From assembly GCA_003543245.1 (NCBI GenBank), contig DPJB01000028.1, positions 4,130 to 50,168 of the forward strand: a DNA stretch of 46,039 nucleotides. The letters are read 5' to 3'. This stretch comes from Moraxellaceae bacterium. Its GTDB lineage: Bacteria > Pseudomonadota > Gammaproteobacteria > Pseudomonadales > Moraxellaceae. The notes below the pieces were generated by a model. That model was not told the DNA's origin, did no database searches, and saw only the letters and a program-made list of their open reading frames with translations. Both the position numbers and the translations under genes were made by a program. Positions 18,451 through 26,969 of the stretch are shown piece after piece (within the stretch, counting starts at the first letter, position 1; each line of letters starts with the position of its first letter).

Positions 18451-18921
18451 TTAGCCCCGGGATGGTCCGTTCGTCCGGGCATGGGTTGCCAGAAGACGGA
18501 TGGCTTCGCTAACCTCCCCACTACCTAGGGATTCGGCCAGCTCATTGAGCAGTGCGCCCGTCTCCGGGCTCAGGCGCCTGAGAGGGGTTGCCGTTTTTTC
18601 ACTGGTTGTGCGTTCTGGGCTTGTGGTCACAACCTTGATGCGCACCAGTCCGCAAAACTCGTCATGCTGACGTAAACGTGGCAGATGGATGCGACTAAGA
18701 TAACGTAACTGTCCGGCCGCAGCGCTATTGGCGGTGGCCAGTGTCAGGGTGCCTTCCTGGTAGGAGGCAACCTTGACGACATGATTCAACTGGGTATCAA
18801 GGTAGAGGCCCAGAATCTCGTTCAGTCGTGCAATATCTCGTGCGACATGAACAAACCCGGCCAGTGAGTCCTGACGCAGGACCTCTTCAAGTCTGACGGT
18901 TTTTTTCAGGCGTTTGGCCAT
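18451..18921 (-). CDS. dciA: DciA-like helicase loader (DUF721)
   Basis: The 156-residue protein belongs to the DUF721 family, whose member DciA loads the replicative helicase DnaB in bacteria lacking DnaC. The N-terminal domain (about 1-105) has the KH-like pattern LTLATANSAAAGQLRYLS. The tail is basic and Ser/Thr-rich before a helical end. Its place between lpxC and an M23 peptidase gene is where I recall Pseudomonas dciA. The Shine-Dalgarno AGGAA precedes the ATG, and a palindrome at 18930-18945 lies just upstream. Confidence 0.85.
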   Translation of the reverse strand: MAKRLKKTVRLEEVLRQDSLAGFVHVARDIARLNEILGLYLDTQLNHVVKVASYQEGTLTLATANSAAAGQLRYLSRIHLPRLRQHDEFCGLVRIKVVTTSPERTTSEKTATPLRRLSPETGALLNELAESLGSGEVSEAIRLLATHARTNGPSRG

Positions 18922-18929
18922 AAATTCCT

Positions 18930-18945
18930 GTCCGGTGTACCGGAC
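18930..18945. promoter_or_regulatory. Palindrome in the dciA/M23 divergent spacer
   Basis: GTCCGGT-GT-ACCGGAC is a perfect inverted repeat with a 2-base centre, 8 bases before the dciA start and about 60 before the divergent peptidase gene. It could be an operator or an mRNA hairpin near the dciA ribosome site. No matching regulator is known to me. Confidence 0.3.
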
Positions 18946-19008
18946 CTACTGCTGCAAGACCGGGTCATCAGTATAGCCGGGCTTTGGAATGAAGCAGGAC
19001 GAGGTGCT

Positions 19009-19890
19009 ATGAATATTATTCTACTCAGCCGCAAGAAGGGGCGACCTGTCACCGTGCAATTGCCTCCGCGCATGCTGGGCGTGGCGATAGCCGGTTTTGC
19101 CCTCTTGTTTGTCTTGCTGGGGGCAGCCAGTTTTCATCTTGTCTCACGGTATGTGCTCAAACCTGCGGTTACCGTTGTGCAGGCAGGGAACGAAGAGGAC
19201 CAGATGCGTGCCCTGAATATTCGCATGGCCGAGATGCAGGCCCGCCTGATTCGCCTTGATGCACTGGGTGAGTATCTGGCCGAGTCTGCAGATGTGAAAA
19301 GTGACGAGTTTGATTTTACGCAAAAACCGCCCATGGGTGGCCCCCTGACCGGAGAGCTGACGGTTTTGCAGGACCAGACCGCGCTTGAAGTGCGTCTTGA
19401 TGAGCTGGCTGAAGAAATCGACTACAAGGAAATCCAGCTGGATGCGCTTGGCAGCCTGTTGAGTGGTCGCCGCAAGGCGCCAGCCGGCTATCTGGCCAAC
19501 ATGCCGGTGCGTAAGGGCTACACCACATCACGCTATGGTTACCGTACCGATCCGTTCACCGGGCGCACCGCATTTCATGCAGGTATTGATTTTGCCGGTC
19601 CGGAGGGCACGGATGTGTTTGCGGTGGCTCCCGGGATCGTGACCTTTGCGGGTGCCAAAAGTGGCTATGGCAATGTCGTTGAGATCAATCATGGCGATGG
19701 CATGAGCACCCGTTATGCACATGCCCGCAATCTGGTGGTCAAGATGGGGGACATGGTCAGCAAGGATCAACTGATCGCTTACATGGGGTCGACGGGGAGA
19801 TCCTCGGGGCCGCACCTGCACTATGAGGTGATGCGCAATGGCACCCAGGTCGATCCGGCAACCTACATTGCCCATATTGCCCGGCGCTAG
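19009..19890 (+). CDS. Membrane-anchored M23 (LytM) peptidoglycan peptidase
   Basis: The 293-residue protein is a LytM-domain endopeptidase expected to cut peptide crosslinks in the periplasm. Residues about 23-46 form a signal anchor, about 60-150 are helical and probably coiled-coil, and the C-terminal 120 residues are the M23 domain. The zinc ligands are all present: HAGIDFA (H-x3-D) and GPHLHYEV (H-x-H), with YAH also conserved, so the enzyme looks active rather than an EnvC/NlpD-type regulator. It has a GAGG ribosome site, is divergent from dciA and ends in its own terminator. Substrate specificity cannot be told. Confidence 0.9.
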   Translation: MNIILLSRKKGRPVTVQLPPRMLGVAIAGFALLFVLLGAASFHLVSRYVLKPAVTVVQAGNEEDQMRALNIRMAEMQARLIRLDALGEYLAESADVKSDEFDFTQKPPMGGPLTGELTVLQDQTALEVRLDELAEEIDYKEIQLDALGSLLSGRRKAPAGYLANMPVRKGYTTSRYGYRTDPFTGRTAFHAGIDFAGPEGTDVFAVAPGIVTFAGAKSGYGNVVEINHGDGMSTRYAHARNLVVKMGDMVSKDQLIAYMGSTGRSSGPHLHYEVMRNGTQVDPATYIAHIARR

Positions 19891-19913
19891 GCAAACTGCC
19901 TGAGTATCTGCCC

Positions 19914-19948
19914 AAGGCCCGAGCCGGAATGCTCGGGCCTTGTTGTTT
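19914..19948 (+). terminator. Intrinsic terminator after the M23 peptidase gene
   Basis: AAGGCCCGAGC (19914-19924) pairs perfectly with GCTCGGGCCTT (19931-19941) around the loop CGGAAT, followed by GTTGTTT. This is a typical Rho-independent terminator that separates the peptidase gene from secA. Confidence 0.85.
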
Positions 19949-20001
19949 CCGGGTTATGGAGAATAAACAGGACGACTACACGACCTGGGCCGGGGGCGGT
20001 G

Positions 20002-20029
20002 TTGCTGGGGGTCTATTCAGGGGTAGAAT
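20002..20029 (+). promoter_or_regulatory. Candidate secA promoter
   Basis: TTGCTG (20002-20007) and TAGAAT (20024-20029) are 16 bp apart, downstream of the preceding terminator and about 150 bases before the secA start. The leader between them is long, and I saw no SecM-like regulatory reading frame in it. Confidence 0.45.
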
Positions 20030-20180
20030 GGCGGGCCTGAAATTCGGGCTGCGGGCTTGGTTTTGCTGATCCAGGCCCCACCTCAAGCGGATGCCCCGGC
20101 ATTGCGTCCGCGCGCCACGGCCTGCAATCGGGCGTGGTGGCGTAAAGCGCCGGTCAAATTCATCATCAAGAGTGGCAGTT

Positions 20181-22925
20181 ATGTTGGGATTGGGACGCCT
20201 CGTCAGCGGAATTTTTGGCACCAAGAACGAGCGCGAGCTCAAGCGCATGCAGGCAGTGGTTGCCGAGGTCAATGCTCATGAAGAGCGCTGCAAGGCGCTT
20301 TCGGACAGTGAGCTTGCCGGCCGTACCGCCGAATTCAAAGAACGCTACCAGAAGGGCGAGTCACTCGATCAACTGCTGCCAGAGGCATTTGCTGTTTGTC
20401 GTGAGGCATCGCGGCGTGTGCTCGGCATGCGTCATTACGATGTACAGCTTATTGGCGGCATGACCCTGCATGAAGGGCGCATTGCAGAAATGCGTACCGG
20501 TGAGGGCAAGACACTGACAGCTACGTTGCCGGCCTATCTGAACGCCCTTTCCGGAAATGGCGTACATGTGGTGACAGTTAATGATTATCTCGCAGGTCGA
20601 GATGCAGACTGGAATCGCCCGGTATTCGAGTTTCTCGGGCTCAAGGTTGGCGTTATCCGCTCGATGCAGCCATCGGCAGAAAAGCGTGCTGCCTATGAAG
20701 CCGACATTACGTACGGCACCAATAACGAGTTCGGTTTTGATTACCTGCGCGACAATATGGCGTTTCGTCTGGAAGACAAGTTCCAGCGTGGGCTGTCTTT
20801 TGCGCTGATCGATGAGGTTGACTCCATCCTTATTGATGAAGCCCGTACCCCGCTGATCATTTCCGGCGCCAGTGAAGATTCTTCCCGCCTGTATGAACAG
20901 GTGAATACCCTGATCCCCAAGCTCATCAAGCAGGCGGAAGAGGGTAAGGCGGATGGTGGTCATTTCTGGGTGGATGAAAAGCATCGCCAGATTGAACTCA
21001 CCGAAGCCGGTCACGAGTTTGTTGAAGAGTTGCTTGCCAGGATCGGTCTGCTGGCCGAGGGCGACAGCCTCTACTCGGCAGCCAATCTTGGCCTGCTGCA
21101 TCATGTTCATGCAGCACTGAAAGCCCATGCTCTGTTTCAGCGTGATGTGCACTACATCGTGCAGGACAACGATGTGGTCATTGTGGATGAGCACACCGGC
21201 AGAACCATGCCGGGTCGTCGCTGGTCCGATGGTCTGCATCAGGCAGTTGAAGCGAAAGAACGCGTTGCCATCCAGAGTGAGAACCAGACACTCGCGACGA
21301 CCACGTTCCAGAACTATTTCCGTCTCTATCGGAAGTTGTCCGGCATGACGGGTACGGCTGATACCGAAGCTGCCGAGTTCCGCCAGATTTATGGTCTGGA
21401 TGTGGTGGTGATTCCCACGCACAAGCCGATGGTTCGTAAGGATCTCGACGATCTCGTGTATCTTTCACGCGAAGAAAAGTTCGAAGCCATCATGGTCGAG
21501 ATCAAGGCGCTGAAAGAAAAGAACGCTCCGGTGCTGGTCGGTACGGCCACCATCGAGTCCAGTGAATATCTGTCCATGCTGATGCAGAAGGCAAATATTC
21601 CGCATCGCGTGCTGAATGCCAAGTTTCATGCCCAGGAAGCAGAAATCATTGCCCAGGCCGGCCGTCCCGGTACGGTCACCATTGCAACCAATATGGCTGG
21701 TCGTGGTACGGACATCCTGCTGGGTGGTAACTGGAAAGCCGAGCTTGCCAAGATAGAAAACCCCACGCAGGAACAGGCAGATGCACTCCGGGCCGAGTGG
21801 CAGAAGAGTCATGATGCTGTCATTGCTGCAGGTGGCTTGCACATCATCGGCTCCGAGCGTCATGAGTCACGACGTATTGATAACCAGTTGCGTGGCCGTT
21901 CCGGTCGTCAGGGCGATCCGGGGGTTACCCGTTTCTATCTGTCGCTGGAAGATGACCTGATGCGTATTTTCGCCTCTGATCGTGTCAAGAACATGATGCG
22001 CTCACTGGGTATGCAGAAGGGCGAGGCCATTGAGCATCGCTGGGTCACACGTTCGATTGAAGGCGCGCAGCGCAAGGTGGAGTCGCGCAACTTTGATATC
22101 CGCAAGAACCTGCTCAAATATGATGATGTAGCCAACGACCAGCGTCGTGCGATTTACTCGCAGCGTGACTCCATTCTGGCTGCCGAGAGTATTGCCGAGA
22201 ATGTTGATCTCATTCATCAGGATGTGATCAACACGGTGATCAGCGAATTCATTCCGCCGCAGAGTGTGGATCACCAGTGGGATATTGCGGGCCTGGAAAA
22301 GGCCATGAGCATGGATTTTGGTGCCGACCTCACTGTCCAGGCGTGGCTGGATGCTGACGATAACCTGCACGAAGACGGATTACGTGAGCGTATCGTCAAG
22401 GAAGTGCTTGCTGCTTATAAAGGCAAGCGTGAGCGGATTGGCAATGAAGTGGCACAGTCGCTGGAAAAACAGTTGATGCTGCAGATCCTTGATCGCCACT
22501 GGAAGGATCATCTGGCTGCGATGGACTACCTGCGCCAGGGTATTCATCTTCGTGGCTATGCCCAGAAAAATCCGGAGCAGGAATACAAGCGCGAAGCCTT
22601 CCAGTTGTTCGAGCAGTTGCTTGGTGCTGTAAAGCTGGAGTTTGTGCAGACGCTGGCTCGTGTTCAGGTGCAGTCCGAAGAGGAAGTGGCCGCGATGGAG
22701 GCGCAGCGTCTGGCGGAAGCCGAGTCCATGGCACTGCAGTTCCAGCATGCCGACGCTGATGCAGTGATTGCCGAGGAACAGGCCGAACTGCACCAGATCG
22801 CCATGGGTGAGATGCCGCTGGCGGCTGAGCCCTTTGTGCGCGACGGCGGCAAGGTTGGTCGTAATGACCCCTGTCCCTGTGGCTCTGGCAAGAAGTACAA
22901 GCACTGTCATGGCACAGTGGCCTGA
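20181..22925 (+). CDS. secA: Preprotein translocase ATPase SecA
   Basis: SecA is the motor that pushes unfolded preproteins through SecYEG. At 914 residues it is close to E. coli SecA (901). The Walker A segment is MRTGEGKTLTATLPAYL near residue 102, and the DEAD-box-like Walker B is IDEVDSILIDEARTPLIIS. The second nucleotide domain has TNMAGRGTDILLGGN. The C-terminus is the zinc and SecB-binding tail CPCGSGKKYKHCHG. The ATG at 20181 gives MLGLGRLVSGIFGTKNERE, a typical start; the open frame runs further upstream. Confidence 0.98.
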   Translation: MLGLGRLVSGIFGTKNERELKRMQAVVAEVNAHEERCKALSDSELAGRTAEFKERYQKGESLDQLLPEAFAVCREASRRVLGMRHYDVQLIGGMTLHEGRIAEMRTGEGKTLTATLPAYLNALSGNGVHVVTVNDYLAGRDADWNRPVFEFLGLKVGVIRSMQPSAEKRAAYEADITYGTNNEFGFDYLRDNMAFRLEDKFQRGLSFALIDEVDSILIDEARTPLIISGASEDSSRLYEQVNTLIPKLIKQAEEGKADGGHFWVDEKHRQIELTEAGHEFVEELLARIGLLAEGDSLYSAANLGLLHHVHAALKAHALFQRDVHYIVQDNDVVIVDEHTGRTMPGRRWSDGLHQAVEAKERVAIQSENQTLATTTFQNYFRLYRKLSGMTGTADTEAAEFRQIYGLDVVVIPTHKPMVRKDLDDLVYLSREEKFEAIMVEIKALKEKNAPVLVGTATIESSEYLSMLMQKANIPHRVLNAKFHAQEAEIIAQAGRPGTVTIATNMAGRGTDILLGGNWKAELAKIENPTQEQADALRAEWQKSHDAVIAAGGLHIIGSERHESRRIDNQLRGRSGRQGDPGVTRFYLSLEDDLMRIFASDRVKNMMRSLGMQKGEAIEHRWVTRSIEGAQRKVESRNFDIRKNLLKYDDVANDQRRAIYSQRDSILAAESIAENVDLIHQDVINTVISEFIPPQSVDHQWDIAGLEKAMSMDFGADLTVQAWLDADDNLHEDGLRERIVKEVLAAYKGKRERIGNEVAQSLEKQLMLQILDRHWKDHLAAMDYLRQGIHLRGYAQKNPEQEYKREAFQLFEQLLGAVKLEFVQTLARVQVQSEEEVAAMEAQRLAEAESMALQFQHADADAVIAEEQAELHQIAMGEMPLAAEPFVRDGGKVGRNDPCPCGSGKKYKHCHGTVA

Positions 22926-22946
22926 GTCCAGGCAGTAAAACCCCTG

Positions 22947-22982
22947 AAAATGCGCCGGCTTTTATCGCCGGCGCATTTTTTT
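22947..22982 (+). terminator. Intrinsic terminator after secA
   Basis: AAAATGCGCCGGC (22947-22959) pairs with GCCGGCGCATTTT (22967-22979), with the T-run continuing to 22982. The loop is 7 bases. The flanking A and T runs would let it work in both directions. Confidence 0.9.
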
Positions 22983-23061
22983 GAGTGCGGGCCGTTGCCA
23001 TTTGTTGCAAGCCAGCCAATCATTCTCTTTTGATTCATTTCTCCCGCAACTGGAGCCCATC

Positions 23062-24282
23062 ATGCCCGTAGGCAATCTCGACATGCCGGTAATGCACCCG
23101 GTAAAAGGCGTTCGTATCGGTATTACGGAGGCCGCCATCCGGTACAAGAACCGGCACGACCTTACCGTGTTCGAGATTGCCGAAGGGGCAACCGTTAGTG
23201 CCGTGTTCACACAGAACAGCTACTGTGCGGCCCCGGTGTTGTTGTGCCGTGAGCATCTGCTGAAAGCAGCTCCGCGCTATCTGGTCATCAATACCGGTAA
23301 TGCCAATGCCGGAACCGGTACCGTCGGCATGGACAATGCCCGTGCCTCCTGTGCTGCCCTGTCTGCATTGACCGGCGTGTCACCTGACGCCATCCTGCCG
23401 TTTTCCACGGGTGTGATTGGCGAGCACCTGCCGGTGGATCGCCTGTCGGCAGCATTGCCCACGGCGCTTGGGAAACTGACGGCGGATGCCTGGGCCGACG
23501 CGGCAACAGGCATCATGACCACGGACACACGCCCCAAGGGTGCCAGTGAACAACTGGTGATTGATGGTGTGACGGTGACCATTACCGGCATCTCCAAGGG
23601 GGCAGGCATGATCCGTCCCAACATGGCGACCATGCTTGGTTATGTCGCAACAGACGCCGCCATTGCCCAGCCAGTGCTGGACGCCTTGCTCAAGGGTGCG
23701 GTCAACCAGAGCTTCAATCGCATCACGATTGATGGTGACACCTCGACCAATGATTCCTGTGTGCTGATTGCGACGGGGGCTGCGGGCAATGCTGCTGTCA
23801 CCGCCACGTCCGGTGCGGTGTTCGACGCGCTGCGTGATGCCATCAATCGGGTGTTCGCGCGCCTTGCACAACTGATCGTGCGTGACGGTGAAGGTGCGAC
23901 CAAGTTCATGACGGTGACGGTGGAGGAGGGTGCGACCACGGAGGAATGCTGTGATGTGGCCTACAGCATTGCGCATTCACCGCTGGTGAAAACAGCATTT
24001 TTTGCTTCGGACCCCAACTGGGGACGTATTGTTGCCGCGATTGGCAATGCCGGTCTTGCCAGTCTGGATGTCAGCAAGGTGCGTGTTTACCTGAACCAGG
24101 TTTGCATCGTGGATAACGGCGGTCGTGCACCGGCCTATACCGAAGAGCAGGGCTCGGCCGTGATGAAGGAAGAGGAAATCCTGATTCGTGTCTGTCTGGG
24201 TCGGGGTGAAGCGAGTGACACGGTATACACCTGTGACTTCTCGTACGATTACGTGAAGATCAATGCGGATTACCGTTCGTAA
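23062..24282 (+). CDS. argJ: Bifunctional ornithine acetyltransferase / N-acetylglutamate synthase ArgJ
   Basis: ArgJ recycles the acetyl group from N-acetylornithine to glutamate in arginine synthesis. The 406-residue precursor is made as one chain that cuts itself. The cleavage motif KGAGMIRPNMATMLGY near residue 185 is intact, with the threonine after NMA as nucleophile of the beta chain. DGDTSTNDSC is another family block. The ATG at 23062 has GGAG before it; an in-frame TTG far upstream lies in the secA terminator and is unlikely. It is a stand-alone argJ with no other arginine genes nearby. Confidence 0.95.
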   Translation: MPVGNLDMPVMHPVKGVRIGITEAAIRYKNRHDLTVFEIAEGATVSAVFTQNSYCAAPVLLCREHLLKAAPRYLVINTGNANAGTGTVGMDNARASCAALSALTGVSPDAILPFSTGVIGEHLPVDRLSAALPTALGKLTADAWADAATGIMTTDTRPKGASEQLVIDGVTVTITGISKGAGMIRPNMATMLGYVATDAAIAQPVLDALLKGAVNQSFNRITIDGDTSTNDSCVLIATGAAGNAAVTATSGAVFDALRDAINRVFARLAQLIVRDGEGATKFMTVTVEEGATTEECCDVAYSIAHSPLVKTAFFASDPNWGRIVAAIGNAGLASLDVSKVRVYLNQVCIVDNGGRAPAYTEEQGSAVMKEEEILIRVCLGRGEASDTVYTCDFSYDYVKINADYRS

Positions 24283-24368
24283 TCCTGTTCGCTAGTGATG
24301 GCTGCATGCTCTTTCGAGGCTGAAACTGCTTCCACGAGAACCAGAGTCCCAATGAACGGGTTGCCGTG

Positions 24369-25307
24369 ATGATGAAACGCATTCTGGTGGTGGCGGCCGT
24401 CATTCGTCGCGAGGGCCGCATCCTGATTGCTGAACGCGCAGCGCATCTGCATCAGGGTGGCTTGTGGGAATTTCCCGGCGGCAAGGTCGAGCCGGGCGAG
24501 TCGGTTGAGACGGCGCTGGTGCGTGAGCTTCAGGAGGAGCTGGGCATTATGGCCCGGTCCTTCGCGCCGCTGATCCGGATTGCCCATGATTACCCCGACA
24601 AGTCTGTCTGTCTGGATGTGTGGGATGTCACGGCATTTGAGGGGGAGCCTGTCGGGCAGGAGGGACAGCCGATCTGCTGGGTTACTCCGGAGGAGTTGTC
24701 CGGGTTTGCATTCCCTGCTGCCAATCATCCCGTCGTGACGGCGGCCCGCTTGCCGGCCCGCTATCTGATCACGCCGGATGATCTCTCCCCTGCGTTGCGA
24801 AGGGACTGGCTTGCTGCACGACTTGCAGGGGGGGCCAGATTGGTCGTGTTCCGGGCACCATCATTGTCGCTGCAGGCCTATCGTGCCGAGGCGGCCGGAT
24901 TGCTCCGGCAATGTCATGCCGCCGGTGCCCGCCTCATGCTGCATGGTGATCCTGCCGTGCTGGAGGGGATTGCAGCGGATGGGCTGCATTTGCCCGCACG
25001 CTATCTCTCCCTGATGGAACAGCGCCCTGTGTCTTCTGATGTTTTCCTGGCCGTTTCCACGCATAACAGGGACGAACTGGTGCAGGCAGAAAAGCTGGGG
25101 GTGGATTTTGTCACCCTGAGTCCGGTAGCTGAGACGGCCACGCACCCCGATGCTGTACCGCTGGGATGGGAGCAATTTGCGGCGCTTGTTGAGCGTGCGA
25201 CCGTGCCGGTGTTTGCGCTGGGTGGCATGCGCGATGGTGATGCAGTGCTTGCCAGGAGGTGTGGCGCGCAGGGGGTGGCGGGAATTCGAGGACTGTTCGC
25301 TGACTGA
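24369..25307 (+). CDS. Nudix hydrolase (MutT-like) fused to a TenI/ThiE-like domain
   Basis: The 312-residue protein joins two domains. Residues 1-130 are a Nudix hydrolase with the complete box GGKVEPGESVETALVRELQE followed by ELGI, as in MutT, which clears 8-oxo-dGTP. Residues about 140-312 resemble thiamine-phosphate synthase/TenI proteins, with LSPVAETATHPDAVPLGW and PVFALGGM as the clearest blocks. Such fusions are known in this position after secA/argJ in Pseudomonas. Whether the second domain makes thiamine phosphate is not shown. The start may be 24369 or 24372, both ATG. It ends one base from yacG on the other strand. Confidence 0.88.
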   Translation: MMKRILVVAAVIRREGRILIAERAAHLHQGGLWEFPGGKVEPGESVETALVRELQEELGIMARSFAPLIRIAHDYPDKSVCLDVWDVTAFEGEPVGQEGQPICWVTPEELSGFAFPAANHPVVTAARLPARYLITPDDLSPALRRDWLAARLAGGARLVVFRAPSLSLQAYRAEAAGLLRQCHAAGARLMLHGDPAVLEGIAADGLHLPARYLSLMEQRPVSSDVFLAVSTHNRDELVQAEKLGVDFVTLSPVAETATHPDAVPLGWEQFAALVERATVPVFALGGMRDGDAVLARRCGAQGVAGIRGLFAD

Positions 25308-25308
25308 C

Positions 25309-25521
25309 TTATTCGTCGTCCTGTGGTGGCACGGGGTCTCCGGGGATGCGGTGCGATTCGGTTGCCCAGGCGCCCAGGTCAATCAGCTTGCAACGCTCGC
25401 TGCAAAATGGACGTGCGGGATTGTCGGGAGCCCAGCGTGCTGGCTGACCGCAGCGCGGGCATGGCAATGTGGTGACTGCCGGAATTGTTGAATCCGTCCT
25501 GTCTGCATCAGGCTTGTTCAC
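25309..25521 (-). CDS. yacG: DNA gyrase inhibitor YacG
   Basis: YacG is a small zinc protein that binds GyrB and inhibits gyrase. The 70 residues contain the zinc site C-P-R-C near residue 20 and C-S-E-R-C about 15 residues later, followed by the family block KLIDLGAWATESHRIPG. The best start is the GTG at 25521, which has GGAG eight bases before it and overlaps the end of coaE by 14 bases. Longer in-frame starts lie inside coaE and would exceed the family length of about 65. Confidence 0.88.
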   Translation of the reverse strand: MNKPDADRTDSTIPAVTTLPCPRCGQPARWAPDNPARPFCSERCKLIDLGAWATESHRIPGDPVPPQDDE

Positions 25522-26110
25522 GTGCCATCTCCAGATACTGTGCATGCAGCGCTTCAATCGCCGCATAAAGATGCTCAGGCTGTCCATCGTTAACGATGAC
25601 ATCGTCGGCCAGTTCCCGGCGCTTTTCCCGGCTCATTTGCACTGCCATGATGGCATCAATCTGTTCGGTGCTGACGCCATCGCGGCTGGCGGCGCGCGTG
25701 CGCTGCAATGCCTCGGGCACATCAATCAGTACGGTGCGCCGGGCAAAGCGATGCTGGCTGCTTTCAAACAGCAGGGGTGAAACGAGGATGGTGTAGGGCG
25801 AGGTGCTGGCGGCCAGCTGGCGGGCAATTTCCTCGCCAATGCGGGGGTGTGTGATGCGCTCCAGCGCCTTGCGTGCGGCCGGGTCGGCAAACACGATTTC
25901 ACGCAGGCGGGCACGATTTAGTGAGCCATCGGCCTGAAGCACGTCCTTGCCGAAGTGGCTGACAATTTCCTGCAGTGCGGGCTTGCCTGGCTCCACAATG
26001 ATGCGGGAAGCAAGATCGGCATCAACAATCGTGATGCCAAGGCGGGAAAAGTGATCTGTCGCCATTGTCTTGCCACTGCCAATGCCGCCAGTCAGGCCAA
26101 TTACCAGCAT
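25508..26110 (-). CDS. coaE: Dephospho-CoA kinase CoaE
   Basis: CoaE phosphorylates dephospho-CoA at the ribose 3' position, the last step of coenzyme A synthesis. The 200 residues start MLVIGLTGGIGSGKT, with the Walker A loop. VDADLASRIIVEPG and ITHPRIGEEI are the usual family blocks. The ATG at 26110 is four bases after the pilD stop. The pilD-coaE-yacG order is common in Pseudomonas-type genomes, so coaE probably shares the pil transcript. Confidence 0.96.
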   Translation of the reverse strand: MLVIGLTGGIGSGKTMATDHFSRLGITIVDADLASRIIVEPGKPALQEIVSHFGKDVLQADGSLNRARLREIVFADPAARKALERITHPRIGEEIARQLAASTSPYTILVSPLLFESSQHRFARRTVLIDVPEALQRTRAASRDGVSTEQIDAIMAVQMSREKRRELADDVIVNDGQPEHLYAAIEALHAQYLEMAREQA

Positions 26111-26114
26111 GGTT

Positions 26115-26969
26115 TTACCCCAGATACCAGTGCAGAAGGGGCTGACCCCAGAGCAGGGCGATAAAGCCGGCGATGGCAATGTAGGGGCCGAAGGCAAAGG
26201 GTGCGCTTTCCTTGCGGATAGCCAGATAAGCCACGCCAATCACTGCTCCGACAACAGAGGACAGCAATACAATCAGGGGGACCATGGTCCAGCCCAGCCA
26301 AGCACCGAGCGCAGCCAGCAGCTTGAAGTCACCATAGCCCATGCCTTCCTTGCCGGTAACCAGCTTGAACAGCCAGTACACGGACCAGAGCACCAGATAA
26401 CCGGCCATTGCACCAATGACGGCCTGTTGCAGTGGAACAAACACGCCACTCATGTTGACCAGCAGTCCTGCCCAGAGCAGGGGCAGCGTGATGTCGTCCG
26501 GTAGCAGCTGGGTGTCGAAATCAATCATGGTCAGGCTGATGAGTGCCCAGGTCATGGGCAGGGCCACAAGTGTTTTGACGGTCGGGCCAAGCATCATGAA
26601 AACGAGCAGGGAGAGCAGGGCAGCGGCCAGTTCCACCAGTGGGTAGCGCGGGCTTATCGGACTTTGACAGGAAGAACAGCGCCCTCTCAGCGCCAGCCAG
26701 CTGGCCAGCGGGATGTTTTCCAGAGCCGTGATCTGGTGGCCGCACGTCGGGCAGCGTGAGCGCGGCACCATCAGGTTGAATTTTTCGGGCGGTGCTGCAA
26801 CTGGTTCGGTGCCATCAGCAAGCAGCTCTGTTGCTTCCTGCCGCCATTGCCGCTCCATCATCAGGGGCAGGCGATGAATAACGACATTGAGGAAGCTGCC
26901 GACACACAGTCCGACCAGAAAAACATAACCCCCTGCAAGCAGGGGGTTTTGTGCAAGCAAATCAAGCAT
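26115..26969 (-). CDS. pilD: Prepilin peptidase and N-methyltransferase PilD
   Basis: PilD cuts the leader of type IV prepilins and type II pseudopilins and methylates the new N-terminal residue. The 284-residue inner-membrane protein has the zinc-binding pairs CPTC and CSSC in its first cytoplasmic loop. The two catalytic aspartates lie in MIDFDTQLLPD and GMGYGDFKLLAALGA. About eight membrane helices are visible. The start overlaps the pilC stop by one base (TGATG). A strong terminator-like hairpin lies inside its first 16 codons. Confidence 0.97.
   Translation of the reverse strand: MLDLLAQNPLLAGGYVFLVGLCVGSFLNVVIHRLPLMMERQWRQEATELLADGTEPVAAPPEKFNLMVPRSRCPTCGHQITALENIPLASWLALRGRCSSCQSPISPRYPLVELAAALLSLLVFMMLGPTVKTLVALPMTWALISLTMIDFDTQLLPDDITLPLLWAGLLVNMSGVFVPLQQAVIGAMAGYLVLWSVYWLFKLVTGKEGMGYGDFKLLAALGAWLGWTMVPLIVLLSSVVGAVIGVAYLAIRKESAPFAFGPYIAIAGFIALLWGQPLLHWYLG
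26927..26948 (-). terminator. Terminator-like hairpin inside the start of pilD
   Basis: On the minus strand AACCCCCTGC pairs perfectly with GCAGGGGGTT around a 2-base centre, and the next bases are ATGTTTTTC. The structure lies within pilD codons about 8-14, just after the pilC-pilD junction. It looks like an intrinsic terminator or attenuator, although the T-run is broken by ATG. It may instead be a coding coincidence. Confidence 0.4.

Noticed and set aside
22981..23061. Upstream TTG start for ArgJ
   Set aside because: It lies in the secA terminator, and the ATG at 23062 has a good ribosome site and usual length.
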